Assembly: GCF_014851805.1 (NCBI RefSeq)
Contig: NZ_JACVAK010000006.1
Coordinates: forward strand, 52,916-116,915
Direction of reading: 5' to 3'
Length of the DNA stretch: 64,000 bases
Source: Pseudoxanthomonas sp. PXM02
GTDB lineage: Bacteria; Pseudomonadota; Gammaproteobacteria; Xanthomonadales; Xanthomonadaceae
Shown: one piece after another, positions 29,318-38,862 of the stretch
Layout of the letters: each line of letters starts with the position of its first letter
Numbering within the stretch: position 1 is the stretch's first letter
Notes under the pieces: model-generated
Database searches by the model: none
Told to the model about the DNA's origin: nothing
Seen by the model: the letters and a program-made list of their open reading frames with translations, nothing else
Translations under genes and position numbers: made by a program

Positions 29318-30139
29318 TCAGTCAACGACCGGCGCCAGGGAACCCTCAGAGGATACCGTAAAGCGTGCAACGTTCGCTCGCTGGTACGGTGTCAGGTCCA
29401 CCGTACTCCCGGATTGCTGAACCTCGACCGCCGTCGCATCGCCCAGTTTGACGCGCCCGACCTCGCCCTGCGCATAGCGGCGCTCATCGCCCGCCTTCAG
29501 CAGTGCGTGCTCGACCTTGCGTCCATCAGGAGCATTCACTTCGACCCAGCTGTCGCCCTTGAAGGACAGCGACAACCAAGAGGTCGCAGTTCGCGGCAGT
29601 GGTGCCATGGAAGCGACATACGGGGCCGCCGGCGGCTTGATGGCCGGCTGCGGCGATTCGCCCGCTGGCTCGCTGGGGGCTCCTTGCGTGCCGGGCACGA
29701 CATCCAGCGAGGCGGTCGTGGCATCAGATACCGGTCCGGAGGACGGCCGGAGCGCCATCCAGACGGGCGTCGCGATGACCAACGTCAGCACGACATAGAT
29801 CGCGCGACGCTTGAAGCTCTCGAAGAAATACTGGAAGCGCGGCGTATGGCTATGACTGACCAGTTCGGCCGGCCTCGCTACCACGGCGTCCGCCTGTTGC
29901 AGGAACGGCTCGACATCCACCTTCAGCAGGCGACCGTAGCTGCGCAGTTGGCCGCGAACGAAGACGGCGCCACCGGACTGGTCCCACTGCCCTGCTTCGA
30001 GGGCATGCAGCACCTTGGCGGGCATCTTCAGCCGCTGACCGACTTCCTGCAATGACAGACCGGCCTGCTCGCGCGCCGCCCTCAACGCCTCACCGCACCC
30101 CTGCGGCGGAGGCAAATCCCCGACTACAGACTGCATCAT
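29318..30139 (-). CDS. rodZ: Cytoskeletal/cell-shape protein RodZ
   Basis: A 273-residue bitopic protein that links MreB to the cell-wall synthesis machinery. It has an N-terminal helix-turn-helix (GEALRAAREQAGLSLQEVGQ), a single membrane helix (YVVLTLVIATPVWMAL, near 155-175), a Pro/Ser-rich periplasmic linker and a C-terminal DUF4115 beta domain (WVEVNAPDGRKVEHALLKAG). The start overlaps the pilF stop. In E. coli ispG and hisS lie between rodZ and yfgM; here the gap is only 61 bases. Confidence 0.92.
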   Translation of the reverse strand: MMQSVVGDLPPPQGCGEALRAAREQAGLSLQEVGQRLKMPAKVLHALEAGQWDQSGGAVFVRGQLRSYGRLLKVDVEPFLQQADAVVARPAELVSHSHTPRFQYFFESFKRRAIYVVLTLVIATPVWMALRPSSGPVSDATTASLDVVPGTQGAPSEPAGESPQPAIKPPAAPYVASMAPLPRTATSWLSLSFKGDSWVEVNAPDGRKVEHALLKAGDERRYAQGEVGRVKLGDATAVEVQQSGSTVDLTPYQRANVARFTVSSEGSLAPVVD

Positions 30140-30957
30140 GGCCCTGCATTTCCCCCGGTTGTGACGTCCTGCGCGTCGGGGAACTCCGCCCGAATGCGCT
30201 GAACATATCGACTGGCAGCAGCCTTGTCGCCGAGTCTGTCTTCAATCTGTGATGCGAGTTTCAACACCGCCGCGCTTGCCGGCGCGGCCGCCAGCCGCCG
30301 CTCGACGAACGCGCGCGCCGACAGGTACTGCTGCTGGCCAAATTCAAGCTCGGCCATGGATCCCAGTGCCACCGCATTGGCGGGCTCGAGCGCCAGCGCC
30401 TGACGCAAGTCGCGCGCGGCGCGCTCCTTCTGGCCGGACTTGAGTGCGCAACTACCCGCATTGGCCATCGCAGCCCCTGGCGTGGCGTAGCCCGGCGCCT
30501 GGATCGCCCGATCAAACCAGACCAGCGACTCGGCAGCGAACCCATTTGCACACAGCCACGTGCCGTAGTTGTTCTGCGTGGCACCCGATCCAGGCGCCAG
30601 TTCGGCGGCACGCCGATAGGACTCGCCCGCCTTGTCGTGACGACCCTGGCGATCCTCGATCACGGCGAGCAGCGTGAGCGCGTCGACGGAAGCGGCGTCG
30701 AGCTTCAACGCTGACCTAGCCTCTTTCTCGGCCGCCTCAAGCTCGCCCTCCTGCAGCCGCTGCAGCGTACGCGCAAGGATCGTCTGGACGCCCTGCCTGC
30801 GCTTCACTTCCGGGCTGTCCTTGACCGTATAGTCGGCCACCTCTTCCTGGCCCGACAGCTGGCCCATCTTTCCCTTGGGGCGAACGAAGGTGAGGCGACT
30901 GCAGGCGGTCGCCAGCAGGAGGGTGATGAGCAGCAGGCAGAACGCCTTAAGCCGCAT
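30136..30957 (-). CDS. pilF: Type IV pilus biogenesis/stability lipoprotein PilF (PilW)
   Basis: A 273-residue outer-membrane lipoprotein with lipobox ATAC (Cys19) and five or six tetratricopeptide repeats (for example [19 protein letters not shown], then [19 protein letters not shown]). It pilots the PilQ secretin to the outer membrane. Cys pairs in the TPR region ([15 protein letters not shown]) are typical of the family. It overlaps rlmN by 11 bases and rodZ by four. Confidence 0.93.
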   Translation of the reverse strand: MRLKAFCLLLITLLLATACSRLTFVRPKGKMGQLSGQEEVADYTVKDSPEVKRRQGVQTILARTLQRLQEGELEAAEKEARSALKLDAASVDALTLLAVIEDRQGRHDKAGESYRRAAELAPGSGATQNNYGTWLCANGFAAESLVWFDRAIQAPGYATPGAAMANAGSCALKSGQKERAARDLRQALALEPANAVALGSMAELEFGQQQYLSARAFVERRLAAAPASAAVLKLASQIEDRLGDKAAASRYVQRIRAEFPDAQDVTTGGNAGP

Positions 30958-32170
30958 CGTCGATGCCCTGTTCCTGCAGTTGCCGACGGAACTCGGCTTG
31001 CCGGCGCGTGCGGTCCATCACCTGGCCTTTCAGCTGGCCACAGGCGGCGTCGATGTCGTCGCCGCGTGTCCGGCGGACCATGGTCAGCACCTGCGCGTCG
31101 AGCAACAGCTTCTGGAAGGCGCGGATGTCTTCCTCGGGCGCACGCTCGTAGCGGGTACCGGGGAACGGGTTGAACGGAATCAGATTGACCTTGCCGGCAT
31201 CCTTGAGCTGCGCGGCATTGCTGAACTTGCGCATCAGCTGTGCAAGCTGACGTGCATGCTCGGGCTGGTCGTTGACGCCCTTCATCAGCGTGTACTCGAA
31301 CGTCACCGAGTCGCGCTTCTTGTTCGCGCGCAGGTAGCGCACGCACGACGCCATCAGTTCGGCGATCGGGTACTTCTTGTTGAGCGGCACCAACTGCTCG
31401 CGCAGCACATCGTTGGGCGCATGCAGCGAGACCGCGAGCGATACGTCGGTCTCGGTGGAGAGTCGGTCGATCATCGGCACCAAGCCGGAGGTCGACAGCG
31501 TGACGCGCTTGCTCGCCAGGCCGTAACCAAGATCGTCGCGCATGATGTTCATCGCGCGCACGACGTTGTCGAAGTTCAGCAGCGGCTCGCCCATGCCCAT
31601 CATCACCACGTTGGTGAGACGGCGGTTCTGTGCGGGCACATTGCCCAGATGGCGCGCCGTTACCCACACCTGTCCGATGATTTCGGCGGTGGTCAGGTTG
31701 CGGTTGAAGCCTTGCGTGGCCGTCGAGCAGAAGGTGCAATTCAGGCCACAACCGACCTGCGACGACACGCACAGCGTGCCGCGGTTCTTGTCGGGGATAT
31801 AGACGGTTTCGACGGCATTCTTGCCGTCCACGCCCATGCCGAGCAGCCACTTGTGCGTACCGTCTGCAGAGGGCTTGTCGAATACGACCTGCGGTACCAC
31901 CACTTCGGCATGTTCCTGCAGCTTGGCGCGCAGGTTCTTGCCGAGGTCGGTCATCTCATTGAAATCGGTGACATAGCGGTGGTGGATCCACTTCATCACC
32001 TGGTGAGCGCGGAACTTCTGCTCACCCAGCTTGCCGACAAAGAACTGCTCCAGACCTTCGCGATCCAGGTCCATCAGGTTCTGCTTTGCAGACACAGGCA
32101 CACCGATGGCCACGGACGGAGCGTCCGTGGCCAGCTTCAACTCGATCGGCGGCAGTTCGTGGCTGCTCAT
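30947..32170 (-). CDS. rlmN: 23S rRNA/tRNA C2-adenine methyltransferase RlmN
   Basis: A 407-residue radical-SAM enzyme that methylates A2503 of 23S rRNA and A37 of some tRNAs. The iron-sulfur cluster motif is CGLNCTFC, and the methyl-carrying Cys lies near the C-terminal DIDAACGQL. The N-terminal accessory helices and the [13 protein letters not shown] stretch are present. It starts nine bases after ndk. The N-terminus is about 20 residues longer than in E. coli. Confidence 0.96.
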   Translation of the reverse strand: MSSHELPPIELKLATDAPSVAIGVPVSAKQNLMDLDREGLEQFFVGKLGEQKFRAHQVMKWIHHRYVTDFNEMTDLGKNLRAKLQEHAEVVVPQVVFDKPSADGTHKWLLGMGVDGKNAVETVYIPDKNRGTLCVSSQVGCGLNCTFCSTATQGFNRNLTTAEIIGQVWVTARHLGNVPAQNRRLTNVVMMGMGEPLLNFDNVVRAMNIMRDDLGYGLASKRVTLSTSGLVPMIDRLSTETDVSLAVSLHAPNDVLREQLVPLNKKYPIAELMASCVRYLRANKKRDSVTFEYTLMKGVNDQPEHARQLAQLMRKFSNAAQLKDAGKVNLIPFNPFPGTRYERAPEEDIRAFQKLLLDAQVLTMVRRTRGDDIDAACGQLKGQVMDRTRRQAEFRRQLQEQGIDDAA

Positions 32171-32179
32171 CGCTTTCGC

Positions 32180-32605
32180 TTAGCGCGCGAACACTTCGGT
32201 TGCGGCGAAGAAGTACGCGATCTCGATGTTTGCGTTCTCGACCGAGTCCGAACCGTGCGCGGCATTGGCGTCAATGGAGTCGGCGAAGTCGGCGCGGATC
32301 GTGCCCGGCGCAGCATCCTTCGGATTGGTGGCACCGAGAATGTCGCGATGCTTCAGCACGGCGTTCTCACCTTCCAGCACCTGGATGGCGACCGGACCGG
32401 AGATCATGAACTCGACCAGTGCGTTGAAGAACGGACGCTCGCGGTGGACGGCGTAGAAACCTTCGGCTTCGCGACGCGACAGGTGCTTCATCTTCGAAGC
32501 GACGATCTTCAGGCCGTTCTTTTCGAAACGGGCGTAGATTTCGCCGATGACGTTCTTTGCGACGGCATCGGGCTTGACGATCGACAGGGTGCGCTCCAGC
32601 GCCAT
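32180..32605 (-). CDS. ndk: Nucleoside diphosphate kinase
   Basis: A 141-residue enzyme passing the gamma phosphate from ATP to other nucleoside diphosphates through a phospho-His. [15 protein letters not shown] opens the protein and [12 protein letters not shown] carries the active His. The ATG at 32605 matches the family start MALERTL; GGAG lies nearby upstream (CGGAGAAATCCCC). The gene leads the ndk-rlmN-pilF-rodZ run, and a terminator-like hairpin lies in its leader. Confidence 0.97.
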   Translation of the reverse strand: MALERTLSIVKPDAVAKNVIGEIYARFEKNGLKIVASKMKHLSRREAEGFYAVHRERPFFNALVEFMISGPVAIQVLEGENAVLKHRDILGATNPKDAAPGTIRADFADSIDANAAHGSDSVENANIEIAYFFAATEVFAR

Positions 32606-32653
32606 GGGGATTTCTCCGTTCGGGCGGGCCACTGAGGACCCGAGGTTAACATG

Positions 32654-32676
32654 AAAAACCCGCGTCGAAACGCGGG
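32654..32676 (-). terminator. Terminator-like hairpin in the ndk leader
   Basis: On the minus strand CCCGCGT-TTCG-ACGCGGG is followed by TTTTT, a textbook intrinsic terminator with a stable UUCG loop. It ends 49 bases upstream of the ndk start. No minus-strand gene precedes it within the 150 bases up to the divergent regulator gene, so it may attenuate ndk or end a very short RNA. Confidence 0.75.
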
Positions 32677-32699
32677 CTTAGACCAGAAAGCGTAGCGAG

Positions 32700-32727
32700 A
32701 TTCTAACGTATCCGGCGGAACTGTGCA
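32700..32727 (-). promoter_or_regulatory. Candidate promoter upstream of ndk
   Basis: On the minus strand TGCACA (-35) and TAGAAT (-10) are 16 bases apart. Transcripts would start near 32693 and read through the hairpin at 32654-32676 before ndk. The -35 box is poor, so this is a tentative call. Confidence 0.4.
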
Positions 32728-32792
32728 GCCGGCCGGCGACGATTTTGCTGCTTCGCAACATGACACCCCGACCCGCCGGGCAGACAATGAGT

Positions 32793-32806
32793 CAAACAAG
32801 CGTTTG
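32793..32806. promoter_or_regulatory. PsrA-type operator upstream of the TetR regulator
   Basis: CAAAC-AAGC-GTTTG is a perfect inverted repeat, extended to TCAAAC/GTTTGA, 20 bases before the regulator's ATG. It matches the published PsrA/FadR-type TetR site of Pseudomonas (C/GAAAC, two to four bases, GTTTG/C). It probably serves autoregulation and control of the downstream fad genes. Confidence 0.75.
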
Positions 32807-32826
32807 ATTCAGTCCCGGAGGGGGTC

Positions 32827-33456
32827 ATGGGCAACACCACGCATTTTTCGACCAAGGAGCGGATCCTCGGCGCGGCCGAAGAGCTGTTCGCCCAGCACGG
32901 CTTCGCGGGCACCTCCCTGCGGCAGGTCACCAGCCGGGCGGACGTCAACATCGCGGCGGTCAACTACCACTTCGGCAGCAAGGAAAACCTGGTCAACGAG
33001 GTGTTCCGCCGCCGCATGGACGACATGACCGCAGCGCGTCTATCGCTGCTGGAGAAGGCCCTCGCCGACCGCCCCGGTGAGCTCGAGCCGATCCTTGCTG
33101 CTTTCGTCGAACCCGCCCTCGCCCTGGCCCAGGACCGCCATGGCGGCGGCGCCTTCGTCCGCGTCATTGCCCGCGCCTACGCCGAGAAGAACGACGGGCT
33201 GCGCAAGTTTCTGTCGGACCACTACGGCCATGTGCTGCGCGAGTTCGGCAAGGCCATCGCCGCCTGCGTCCCCGGCCTGAGCAAGGAAGAGCTTTACTGG
33301 CGGCTGGACTTCTTCTCCGGCGCACTGACTTACGCCATGGCCGATTTCGGCCTGATCAAGCGCCCCACGGGTGTCACGGAAGCGGCGCACCGTGAGCGTG
33401 CCGCCCGTGAACTGATCCGCTTCGCCGAGGCCGGCCTGCGCGCCGACCACACCTGA
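32827..33456 (+). CDS. TetR-family regulator of fatty-acid metabolism (PsrA-like)
   Basis: A 209-residue repressor. The helix-turn-helix lies at about 30-55 (TSLRQVTSRADVNIAAVNYH, then FGSKENL), followed by an all-helical ligand domain. PsrA proteins bind long-chain acyl-CoA or fatty acids and release beta-oxidation genes. Three facts support this: a PsrA-type palindrome just upstream, the fadN-fadA genes 26 bases downstream in the same direction, and the NIAAVNYHFGSKE helix typical of the PsrA subgroup. The protein is also similar to other CerR/PsrA-type regulators, so the ligand is inferred. Confidence 0.85.
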   Translation: MGNTTHFSTKERILGAAEELFAQHGFAGTSLRQVTSRADVNIAAVNYHFGSKENLVNEVFRRRMDDMTAARLSLLEKALADRPGELEPILAAFVEPALALAQDRHGGGAFVRVIARAYAEKNDGLRKFLSDHYGHVLREFGKAIAACVPGLSKEELYWRLDFFSGALTYAMADFGLIKRPTGVTEAAHRERAARELIRFAEAGLRADHT

Positions 33457-33482
33457 CAACCCCTGCAATCCAAGGAAATCCC

Positions 33483-35855
33483 ATGTCCAACCCCCTGCTT
33501 GTTCGCAAGGCGGCCGTGCTGGGCGCCGGCGTGATGGGCGCGCAGATCGCCGCGCACCTCACCAATGCCGGCGTCGATACCGTGCTGTTCGACCTGCCCG
33601 CCAAGGACGGTCATCCCGACGGCATCGTGCAGAAGGCCATCGCCAACCTGGCCAAGCTGAGCCCCGCGCCGCTGGCCAGCAAGTCCCTGGCCGAGGCGAT
33701 CACGCCGGCCAATTACGAAACCGGTCTCGAGCACCTGAAGGGCTGCGACCTGATCATCGAAGCCATCGCCGAACGGATGGACTGGAAGCAGGACCTGTAC
33801 AAGAAGATTGCCCCCTTCGTGGCCGATCACGCGGTGCTGGCCAGCAATACGTCGGGCTTGGGAATCAACAAGTTGGCGGAAGTTCTTCCCGAACAGCTTC
33901 GCCATCGGTTCTGCGGCGTGCACTTCTTCAATCCGCCGCGCTACATGCACCTCGCCGAGCTGATCCCGGCCAAGTCCACCGACGGCTCGGTGCTGGAAGG
34001 CCTGGAGACCTTCCTGACCACGACGCTCGGCAAGGGCGTGGTGTACGCCAAGGACACGCCGAATTTCATCGGCAACCGCATCGGCGTGTTCTCGATCCTG
34101 GCCACCGCCCACCACACCGGTGAGTTCAAGCTGGGCTTCGACGAGGTGGACGCCATCACCGGTCCGCTGATCGGCCGCCCGAAGTCGGCGACCTACCGCA
34201 CCTCGGACGTGGTCGGCCTGGACACGATGGCCCACGTCATCAAGACGATGGCCGACACCCTGCCGGATGATCCGTGGCACGGCTACTTCAAGTCGCCGAA
34301 GTGGCTCGAAGCCCTGATCGCCAAGGGTGCGCTGGGCCAGAAGACTGGCGCCGGCATCTTCCGCAAGGTCGGCAAGGACATCGTGGTCCTCGACCTGGCC
34401 AAGCAGGACTATCGTCCGTCCGACCGCACCGCGGCGCCGGAAGTGGTCGAGATCCTGAAGATCCGCAACCCGGCCGAGAAGTTCACCAAGCTGCGCGAGA
34501 GCCAGCATCCGCAGGCGCAGTTCCTGTGGGCGGTGTTCCGCGACCTGTTCCATTACAGCGCCTACCACCTGGCCGACATCGCCGAGACCGCGCGCGACGT
34601 CGACCTGGCCATCCGCTGGGGTTACGGCTGGTCGCTGGGCCCGTTCGAGACCTGGCAGGCGGCCGGCTGGAAGCAGGTGGCACAATGGATCGCCGACGAC
34701 ATCGTGGCCGGCAAGGCCATGAGCAGCGCGCCGCTGCCGAACTGGGTGTTCGACGGTCGCGAAGGCGTGCATGGCGCCGAGGGCAGCTACAGCCCGGCCA
34801 AGAACGCCAAGCTGCCGCGCTCTTCGCTGCCCGTGTACAAGCGCCAGCGCTTCCCCGATCCGCTGCTGGGTGAAGTGTTCCCGCAGGGCGAGACGGTGTT
34901 CGAGAACGACGGCGTCCGCCTGTGGACCGACGGCGACGGCATCGGCGTGGTCAGCTTCAAGACCAAGATGCACACCGTGTCCGACGCCGTGCTGGACGGC
35001 CTGCAACAGGCGATCACGATTGCCGAGCAGACGTTCAAGGGCTTGGTGATCTGGCAGCCGAAGGAGCCCTTCTCCGCCGGTGCCGACCTCGCGGGTGCAC
35101 TCGGTGCGCTGCAGGCGGGCAAGATTGCCGAGTTCGAGGCGATGGTCGCCAACTTCCAGGCCACCAGCCAGCGCATCAAGTACTCGCTGGTGCCGGTCGT
35201 GGCTGCGGTGCGCGGCCTGGCGCTGGGCGGCGGCTGCGAATTCCAGATGCATAGCGCCCGCTCCGTCGTGTCGCTGGAAAGCTACATCGGCCTGGTCGAA
35301 GCCGGCGTCGGCCTGCTGCCGGCCGGTGGCGGACTCAAGGAAATCGCCGTGCGTGCGTCGCAGGCTGCCGGCCCGGGCGGTGATGTGTTTGCCGAGTTGA
35401 AGAAGACCTTCGAGACGGTCGCGATGGCCAAGGTGTCAGCCTCCGCCGTCGAGGCGAAGGAGCTGGGCCTGGTGCGTGACAACGATCTGGTCGTGTTCAA
35501 TGCTTACGAGCAGTTGTACGTGGCCAAGCAGCAGGTGCTGCAGCTGGCCGAGAGCGGCTATCGCCCGCCCCTGCCCGCCCGCCGTATCCAGGTGGCCGGC
35601 GACGTCGGCATCGCGACCTTCAAGATGATGCTGGTCAACATGCTGGAAGGCCGCTTCATCAGCCCGTACGACTACGAGATCGCGGTGCGCATCGCCACCG
35701 TGCTCTGCGGAGGCGAGATCGATCGCGGCGCGTTGGTCGACGAGGAGTGGCTGCTGAAGCTTGAACGCCAGCACTTCGTCGAGCTGGCCCAGCAGGAAAA
35801 GACCCAGGCCCGCATCGCGCACATGCTGAAGACCGGCAAGCCGCTGCGTAACTGA
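33483..35855 (+). CDS. fadN: Bifunctional 3-hydroxyacyl-CoA dehydrogenase/enoyl-CoA hydratase, FadN type
   Basis: A 790-residue fatty-acid oxidation enzyme. The NAD-binding hydroxyacyl-CoA dehydrogenase comes first: GAGVMG at 14-19, the catalytic region GVHFFNPPRYMHLAELI, and the C-terminal dehydrogenase domains. The enoyl-CoA hydratase/crotonase domain is last (FSAGADLAGAL, then GLALGGGCEFQMHS). This is the reverse of E. coli FadB and the same order and length as Bacillus FadN (789 residues). AAGGA precedes the ATG. fadA follows after 23 bases. Confidence 0.92.
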   Translation: MSNPLLVRKAAVLGAGVMGAQIAAHLTNAGVDTVLFDLPAKDGHPDGIVQKAIANLAKLSPAPLASKSLAEAITPANYETGLEHLKGCDLIIEAIAERMDWKQDLYKKIAPFVADHAVLASNTSGLGINKLAEVLPEQLRHRFCGVHFFNPPRYMHLAELIPAKSTDGSVLEGLETFLTTTLGKGVVYAKDTPNFIGNRIGVFSILATAHHTGEFKLGFDEVDAITGPLIGRPKSATYRTSDVVGLDTMAHVIKTMADTLPDDPWHGYFKSPKWLEALIAKGALGQKTGAGIFRKVGKDIVVLDLAKQDYRPSDRTAAPEVVEILKIRNPAEKFTKLRESQHPQAQFLWAVFRDLFHYSAYHLADIAETARDVDLAIRWGYGWSLGPFETWQAAGWKQVAQWIADDIVAGKAMSSAPLPNWVFDGREGVHGAEGSYSPAKNAKLPRSSLPVYKRQRFPDPLLGEVFPQGETVFENDGVRLWTDGDGIGVVSFKTKMHTVSDAVLDGLQQAITIAEQTFKGLVIWQPKEPFSAGADLAGALGALQAGKIAEFEAMVANFQATSQRIKYSLVPVVAAVRGLALGGGCEFQMHSARSVVSLESYIGLVEAGVGLLPAGGGLKEIAVRASQAAGPGGDVFAELKKTFETVAMAKVSASAVEAKELGLVRDNDLVVFNAYEQLYVAKQQVLQLAESGYRPPLPARRIQVAGDVGIATFKMMLVNMLEGRFISPYDYEIAVRIATVLCGGEIDRGALVDEEWLLKLERQHFVELAQQEKTQARIAHMLKTGKPLRN

Positions 35856-35878
35856 CCGACGACACAGGACACCGAGAC

Positions 35879-37084
35879 ATGAGCAAGCAAGTACAAGAAG
35901 CCTATATCGTCGCCGCCACCCGCACGCCGGTCGGCAAGGCGCCCAAGGGCGTGTTCCGCAACACCCGCCCGGACGACATGCTGGCGCACGTGCTGAAGTC
36001 GGTCGTGGCGCAAGCGCCGGGCATCGACCTCAGCCGCATCGACGACGCCATCATCGGCTGCGCGATGCCGGAGGGCGAGCAAGGCATGAACGTGGCGCGC
36101 ATCGGCCTGCTGCTGGCCGGCCTACCGAACACCATCGCCGCGCAGACCATCAACCGCTTCTGCTCGTCCGGCCTGCAGGCTGTGGCGATGGCGGCGGACC
36201 AGATCCGCTTGGGCAACGCCGACCTGATGCTGGCCGGCGGCACCGAGAGCATGAGCATGGTGCCGATGATGGGCAACAAGATCGCGATGGCGCCGAGCGT
36301 GTTCGACAACGACCACGTGGCCATCGCCTACGGCATGGGCATCACCGCGGAGAAGGTCGCCGAGGAATGGAAAATCTCGCGCGAGGACCAGGATGCCTTC
36401 GCCGTCGCTTCGCACCAGAAGGCACTGGCCGCTCAGGCAGCCGGCGAATTCAGGGACGAGATCAGCCCCTACGAAGTGATCTCGCGCCAGCCTGACCTGG
36501 CCGGCAACACCGTGCGCCTGAAGAAGCTGCTGGTCGAGCAGGACGAAGGCCCGCGCGCCGACACGTCGCTGGAAGGTCTCGCCAAGCTGCGCACCGTGTT
36601 CCGCAACCCGCAGTTCGGCGGCACCGTGACCGCAGGCACCTCGTCGCAGATGAGCGACGGCGCAGCCGGCGTGCTGCTGGCCTCGGAGCAAGCGATCAAG
36701 GATTACGGCCTGACCCCGCTCGCCCGCTTCGTCAGCTTCTCGGTCGCCGGTGTGCGCCCGGAAGTGATGGGCATCGGCCCGATCGCCGCGATCCCGAAGG
36801 CGCTGAAGCAGGCCGGCCTGACCAAGGACCAGCTGGATTGGATCGAGCTCAACGAAGCTTTCGCCGCGCAGGCGCTGGCGGTGATCCGCGACAGTGAGCT
36901 GGATGCGTCGAAGATCAACCCGCTGGGCGGTGCGATCGCGCTTGGCCATCCGCTGGGCGCCACCGGTGCGATCCGTACCGCGACGATCGTGCACGGCATG
37001 CGTCGCCGCCAGCAGAAGTACGGCATGGTGACGATGTGCATCGGCACCGGCATGGGCGCGGCAGGCATCTTCGAGTCGCTGTAG
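35879..37084 (+). CDS. fadA: Acetyl-CoA C-acyltransferase (3-ketoacyl-CoA thiolase)
   Basis: A 401-residue thiolase cleaving 3-ketoacyl-CoA with CoA. The nucleophile lies in NRFCSSGLQAVAMA, the His in GGAIALGHPLGATGA, and the second Cys in CIGTGMGAAGIF. The dimer and loop regions are of normal length. It is the third gene of the regulator-fadN-fadA unit, which ends at the terminator 27 bases downstream. Confidence 0.95.
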   Translation: MSKQVQEAYIVAATRTPVGKAPKGVFRNTRPDDMLAHVLKSVVAQAPGIDLSRIDDAIIGCAMPEGEQGMNVARIGLLLAGLPNTIAAQTINRFCSSGLQAVAMAADQIRLGNADLMLAGGTESMSMVPMMGNKIAMAPSVFDNDHVAIAYGMGITAEKVAEEWKISREDQDAFAVASHQKALAAQAAGEFRDEISPYEVISRQPDLAGNTVRLKKLLVEQDEGPRADTSLEGLAKLRTVFRNPQFGGTVTAGTSSQMSDGAAGVLLASEQAIKDYGLTPLARFVSFSVAGVRPEVMGIGPIAAIPKALKQAGLTKDQLDWIELNEAFAAQALAVIRDSELDASKINPLGGAIALGHPLGATGAIRTATIVHGMRRRQQKYGMVTMCIGTGMGAAGIFESL

Positions 37085-37110
37085 GCGCATCCGTTGCATG
37101 TAGCAAGAAG

Positions 37111-37134
37111 AAATGGCGCCGAAAGGCGCCATTT
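37111..37134. terminator. Bidirectional terminator between fadA and the CsaA-like gene
   Basis: A perfect ten-base-pair stem (AAATGGCGCC / GGCGCCATTT) closes a GAAA loop and is followed by TTCC on one strand and TTCTT on the other. It separates the convergent fad operon and the O-antigen-linked minus-strand operon. Confidence 0.85.
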
Positions 37135-37156
37135 CCTTGTCCGTCAGCGGCGAGCT

Positions 37157-37501
37157 TCACGCCATGCGTGCGCCGTCGGGTACCGGGCGCTCAATCGTGG
37201 TGATCACCACGCCCTCATCGGTATGGAAGCCGGTCAGCAGGAACTCCGACACGAATGGGCCTACCTGCTTCGGCGGAAAGTTGATCACACCGACGATCTG
37301 TCGGCCGACCAGGTCACCCGGCGCGTAAAGCGCCTGGATCTGCGCACTGGTCTTCCTGACACCATGCGGGCCGAAGTCGACCCAGAGCTTCCACGCGGGC
37401 TTGCGCGCTTCGGGGAACGGCTCCACCCGCAACACGGTGCCTGCGCAAAGCTGCACGCGCATGAAGTCATCCCATGCGATGACGTCCATCCGCTCCGTCA
37501 T
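37157..37501 (-). CDS. CsaA-like tRNA-binding domain protein
   Basis: A 114-residue protein built of one OB-fold tRNA-binding domain (IAWDDFMRVQLCAGTVLRVE, then VINFPPKQVGPFVSEFLLTG). CsaA of Bacillus is a chaperone linked to protein export, and the fold resembles the anticodon-arm domain of some tRNA synthetases. A chaperone role is known from the family; an RNA role here is not shown. The ATG at 37501 overlaps the upstream oxidoreductase stop (ATGA). It is the last gene of the unit before the terminator. Confidence 0.88.
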   Translation of the reverse strand: MTERMDVIAWDDFMRVQLCAGTVLRVEPFPEARKPAWKLWVDFGPHGVRKTSAQIQALYAPGDLVGRQIVGVINFPPKQVGPFVSEFLLTGFHTDEGVVITTIERPVPDGARMA

Positions 37502-38862
37502 GTCCCCACCCTCCCCTCTGTCCGCGCCTTCCAAGCGTCCTTGGCCTCGGCCCACCAGTAACTCACCTGGGCGCCCAGGAAGCCTGCCGGCTTCATCGCC
37601 GACACCAGCCCATACGCCGAGAACTCACGCCAGCGCTCGTCGCCTTCCGCGATGGCGGCCGCGATGACCTCGCCGGCGAGCGTCGTAGGCGCTACGCCAT
37701 GTCCGCCAAATGCCTGCGCCACCCAGAGCCCCGGTTCGACCTGGCCGATCTGCGGCATCTCATGGCGCGCATAACTCATCAGGCCGGACCAAGCGTAGTC
37801 GATGCCTATGCCCTCCAGTTGCGGGAAGACTTTCAGCATGTCGCGGTACAACAAGCGCCTGACCGCCTGCGGAGACCGATCAAGGATCGAAATACGCCCA
37901 CCCCACAACATTCGCGAATCCGGCAACGGACGGTAGTAGTCGAAGGCGAAGCGGGTGTCGTAGACCGCCGCCCGGGTGTGCATCGCGTCATCCATGCGTT
38001 CGCCGAGTGGTTCGGTGACCATCACATAGGTCGCGATCGGCAGCACGCCGGCATCCACCCGCCGGTGCAGGCCCGCCAGATAGCCACCGCAGGCCAGCAC
38101 CACCTGCCTGGCGTCGACACTGCCCGATGGGGTCGTGATACGCCAGCCTTCGCCAACCTTCGCCAGCGATACCGCGGGCGAATGCGCGAAGATCGAGACA
38201 CCGTGCTCGCCTGCAGCACGCACCAGCCCGTTCGCGTACTTCAACGGATGGAAGTGGAAGGCGCTCGGTTCGAACAGGGCGTCGTGGTAACGCGTCGTGC
38301 GCAGCCGCTGGCGGACATCGTCGCGGCCCATCCATTGCCAGTCTTGCCCGAATGTCTCGGCAAGCAACGTCTGCCGCTGGCGGAGCACGTCCTGGTCGCG
38401 GAACCAGTTCGCCCACAGGATGCCGGCCTGGGTGTCATCGCAATCGATGCCGTGCCGTGCGATCCGGTCGCGGATCAGCTCCACGGCCTGCGTCGTGCCG
38501 GCGTACAGCGCTTTCGCCCGGGTAGGGCCTAGATCGTGCAGCAGCGCCGACTCGCCCCGCGAAAAGCCGCCGAAAACGAAGCCACCATTGCGGCCCGATG
38601 CACCGAAGGCCGGCGTGTCGGCCTCGAGCAACACGACATCACGGATGCCGCGTTCGGCCAGGCCGAGCGCGGTGTTCAGGCCGGCAAAGCCGCCACCCAC
38701 GACGCAAACCGCAGCGCCCACTCGAGAGGCAAGCGCCGGCAAGGCGGGCGCGCCGCCCGCCGTGTCCACGTAGTAGTTGCGTGACGACATCTGCACGGCG
38801 TCGTTTCCGGGGGTGTTGAAAGCAGGAAACGCATCGGACGTTGCCGATGCCGGGACCGTCAA
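37498..38862 (-). CDS. FAD-dependent oxidoreductase, DAO family (gamma-glutamylputrescine-oxidase-like)
   Basis: A protein of up to 454 residues with the FAD-binding Rossmann motif [18 protein letters not shown], the DAO signature [14 protein letters not shown] and a C-terminal FAD contact ([12 protein letters not shown]). PuuB/OrdL-type enzymes oxidise glutamylated or free amines; the substrate here is not known. The TTG at 38862 overlaps the galU stop (TTGA) as its neighbours do, giving the longer reading. The ATG at 38790 would yield 430 residues starting [13 protein letters not shown] and is also credible. Genes for putrescine formation lie 9 kb away. Confidence 0.82.
   Translation of the reverse strand: MTVPASATSDAFPAFNTPGNDAVQMSSRNYYVDTAGGAPALPALASRVGAAVCVVGGGFAGLNTALGLAERGIRDVVLLEADTPAFGASGRNGGFVFGGFSRGESALLHDLGPTRAKALYAGTTQAVELIRDRIARHGIDCDDTQAGILWANWFRDQDVLRQRQTLLAETFGQDWQWMGRDDVRQRLRTTRYHDALFEPSAFHFHPLKYANGLVRAAGEHGVSIFAHSPAVSLAKVGEGWRITTPSGSVDARQVVLACGGYLAGLHRRVDAGVLPIATYVMVTEPLGERMDDAMHTRAAVYDTRFAFDYYRPLPDSRMLWGGRISILDRSPQAVRRLLYRDMLKVFPQLEGIGIDYAWSGLMSYARHEMPQIGQVEPGLWVAQAFGGHGVAPTTLAGEVIAAAIAEGDERWREFSAYGLVSAMKPAGFLGAQVSYWWAEAKDAWKARTEGRVGT

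Noticed and set aside
30402..30414. GACGCAAGTCGCG inside pilF, identical to part of the dispersed repeat arm
   Set aside because: It encodes a normal TPR stretch (ARDLRQAL) in frame and has no second arm, so it is probably coincidence.
18090..35252. Other long antisense frames, for example opposite the antiporter (18090-19256), moeA (24446-25939) and fadN (33330-35252)
   Set aside because: Same reason: composition artefacts of high GC, without motifs, start signals or operon context.
37498..38862. Assignment of the FAD oxidoreductase as a true putrescine-degradation enzyme
   Set aside because: No puuA, puuC or puuD neighbours are present; only the broad DAO family can be supported.
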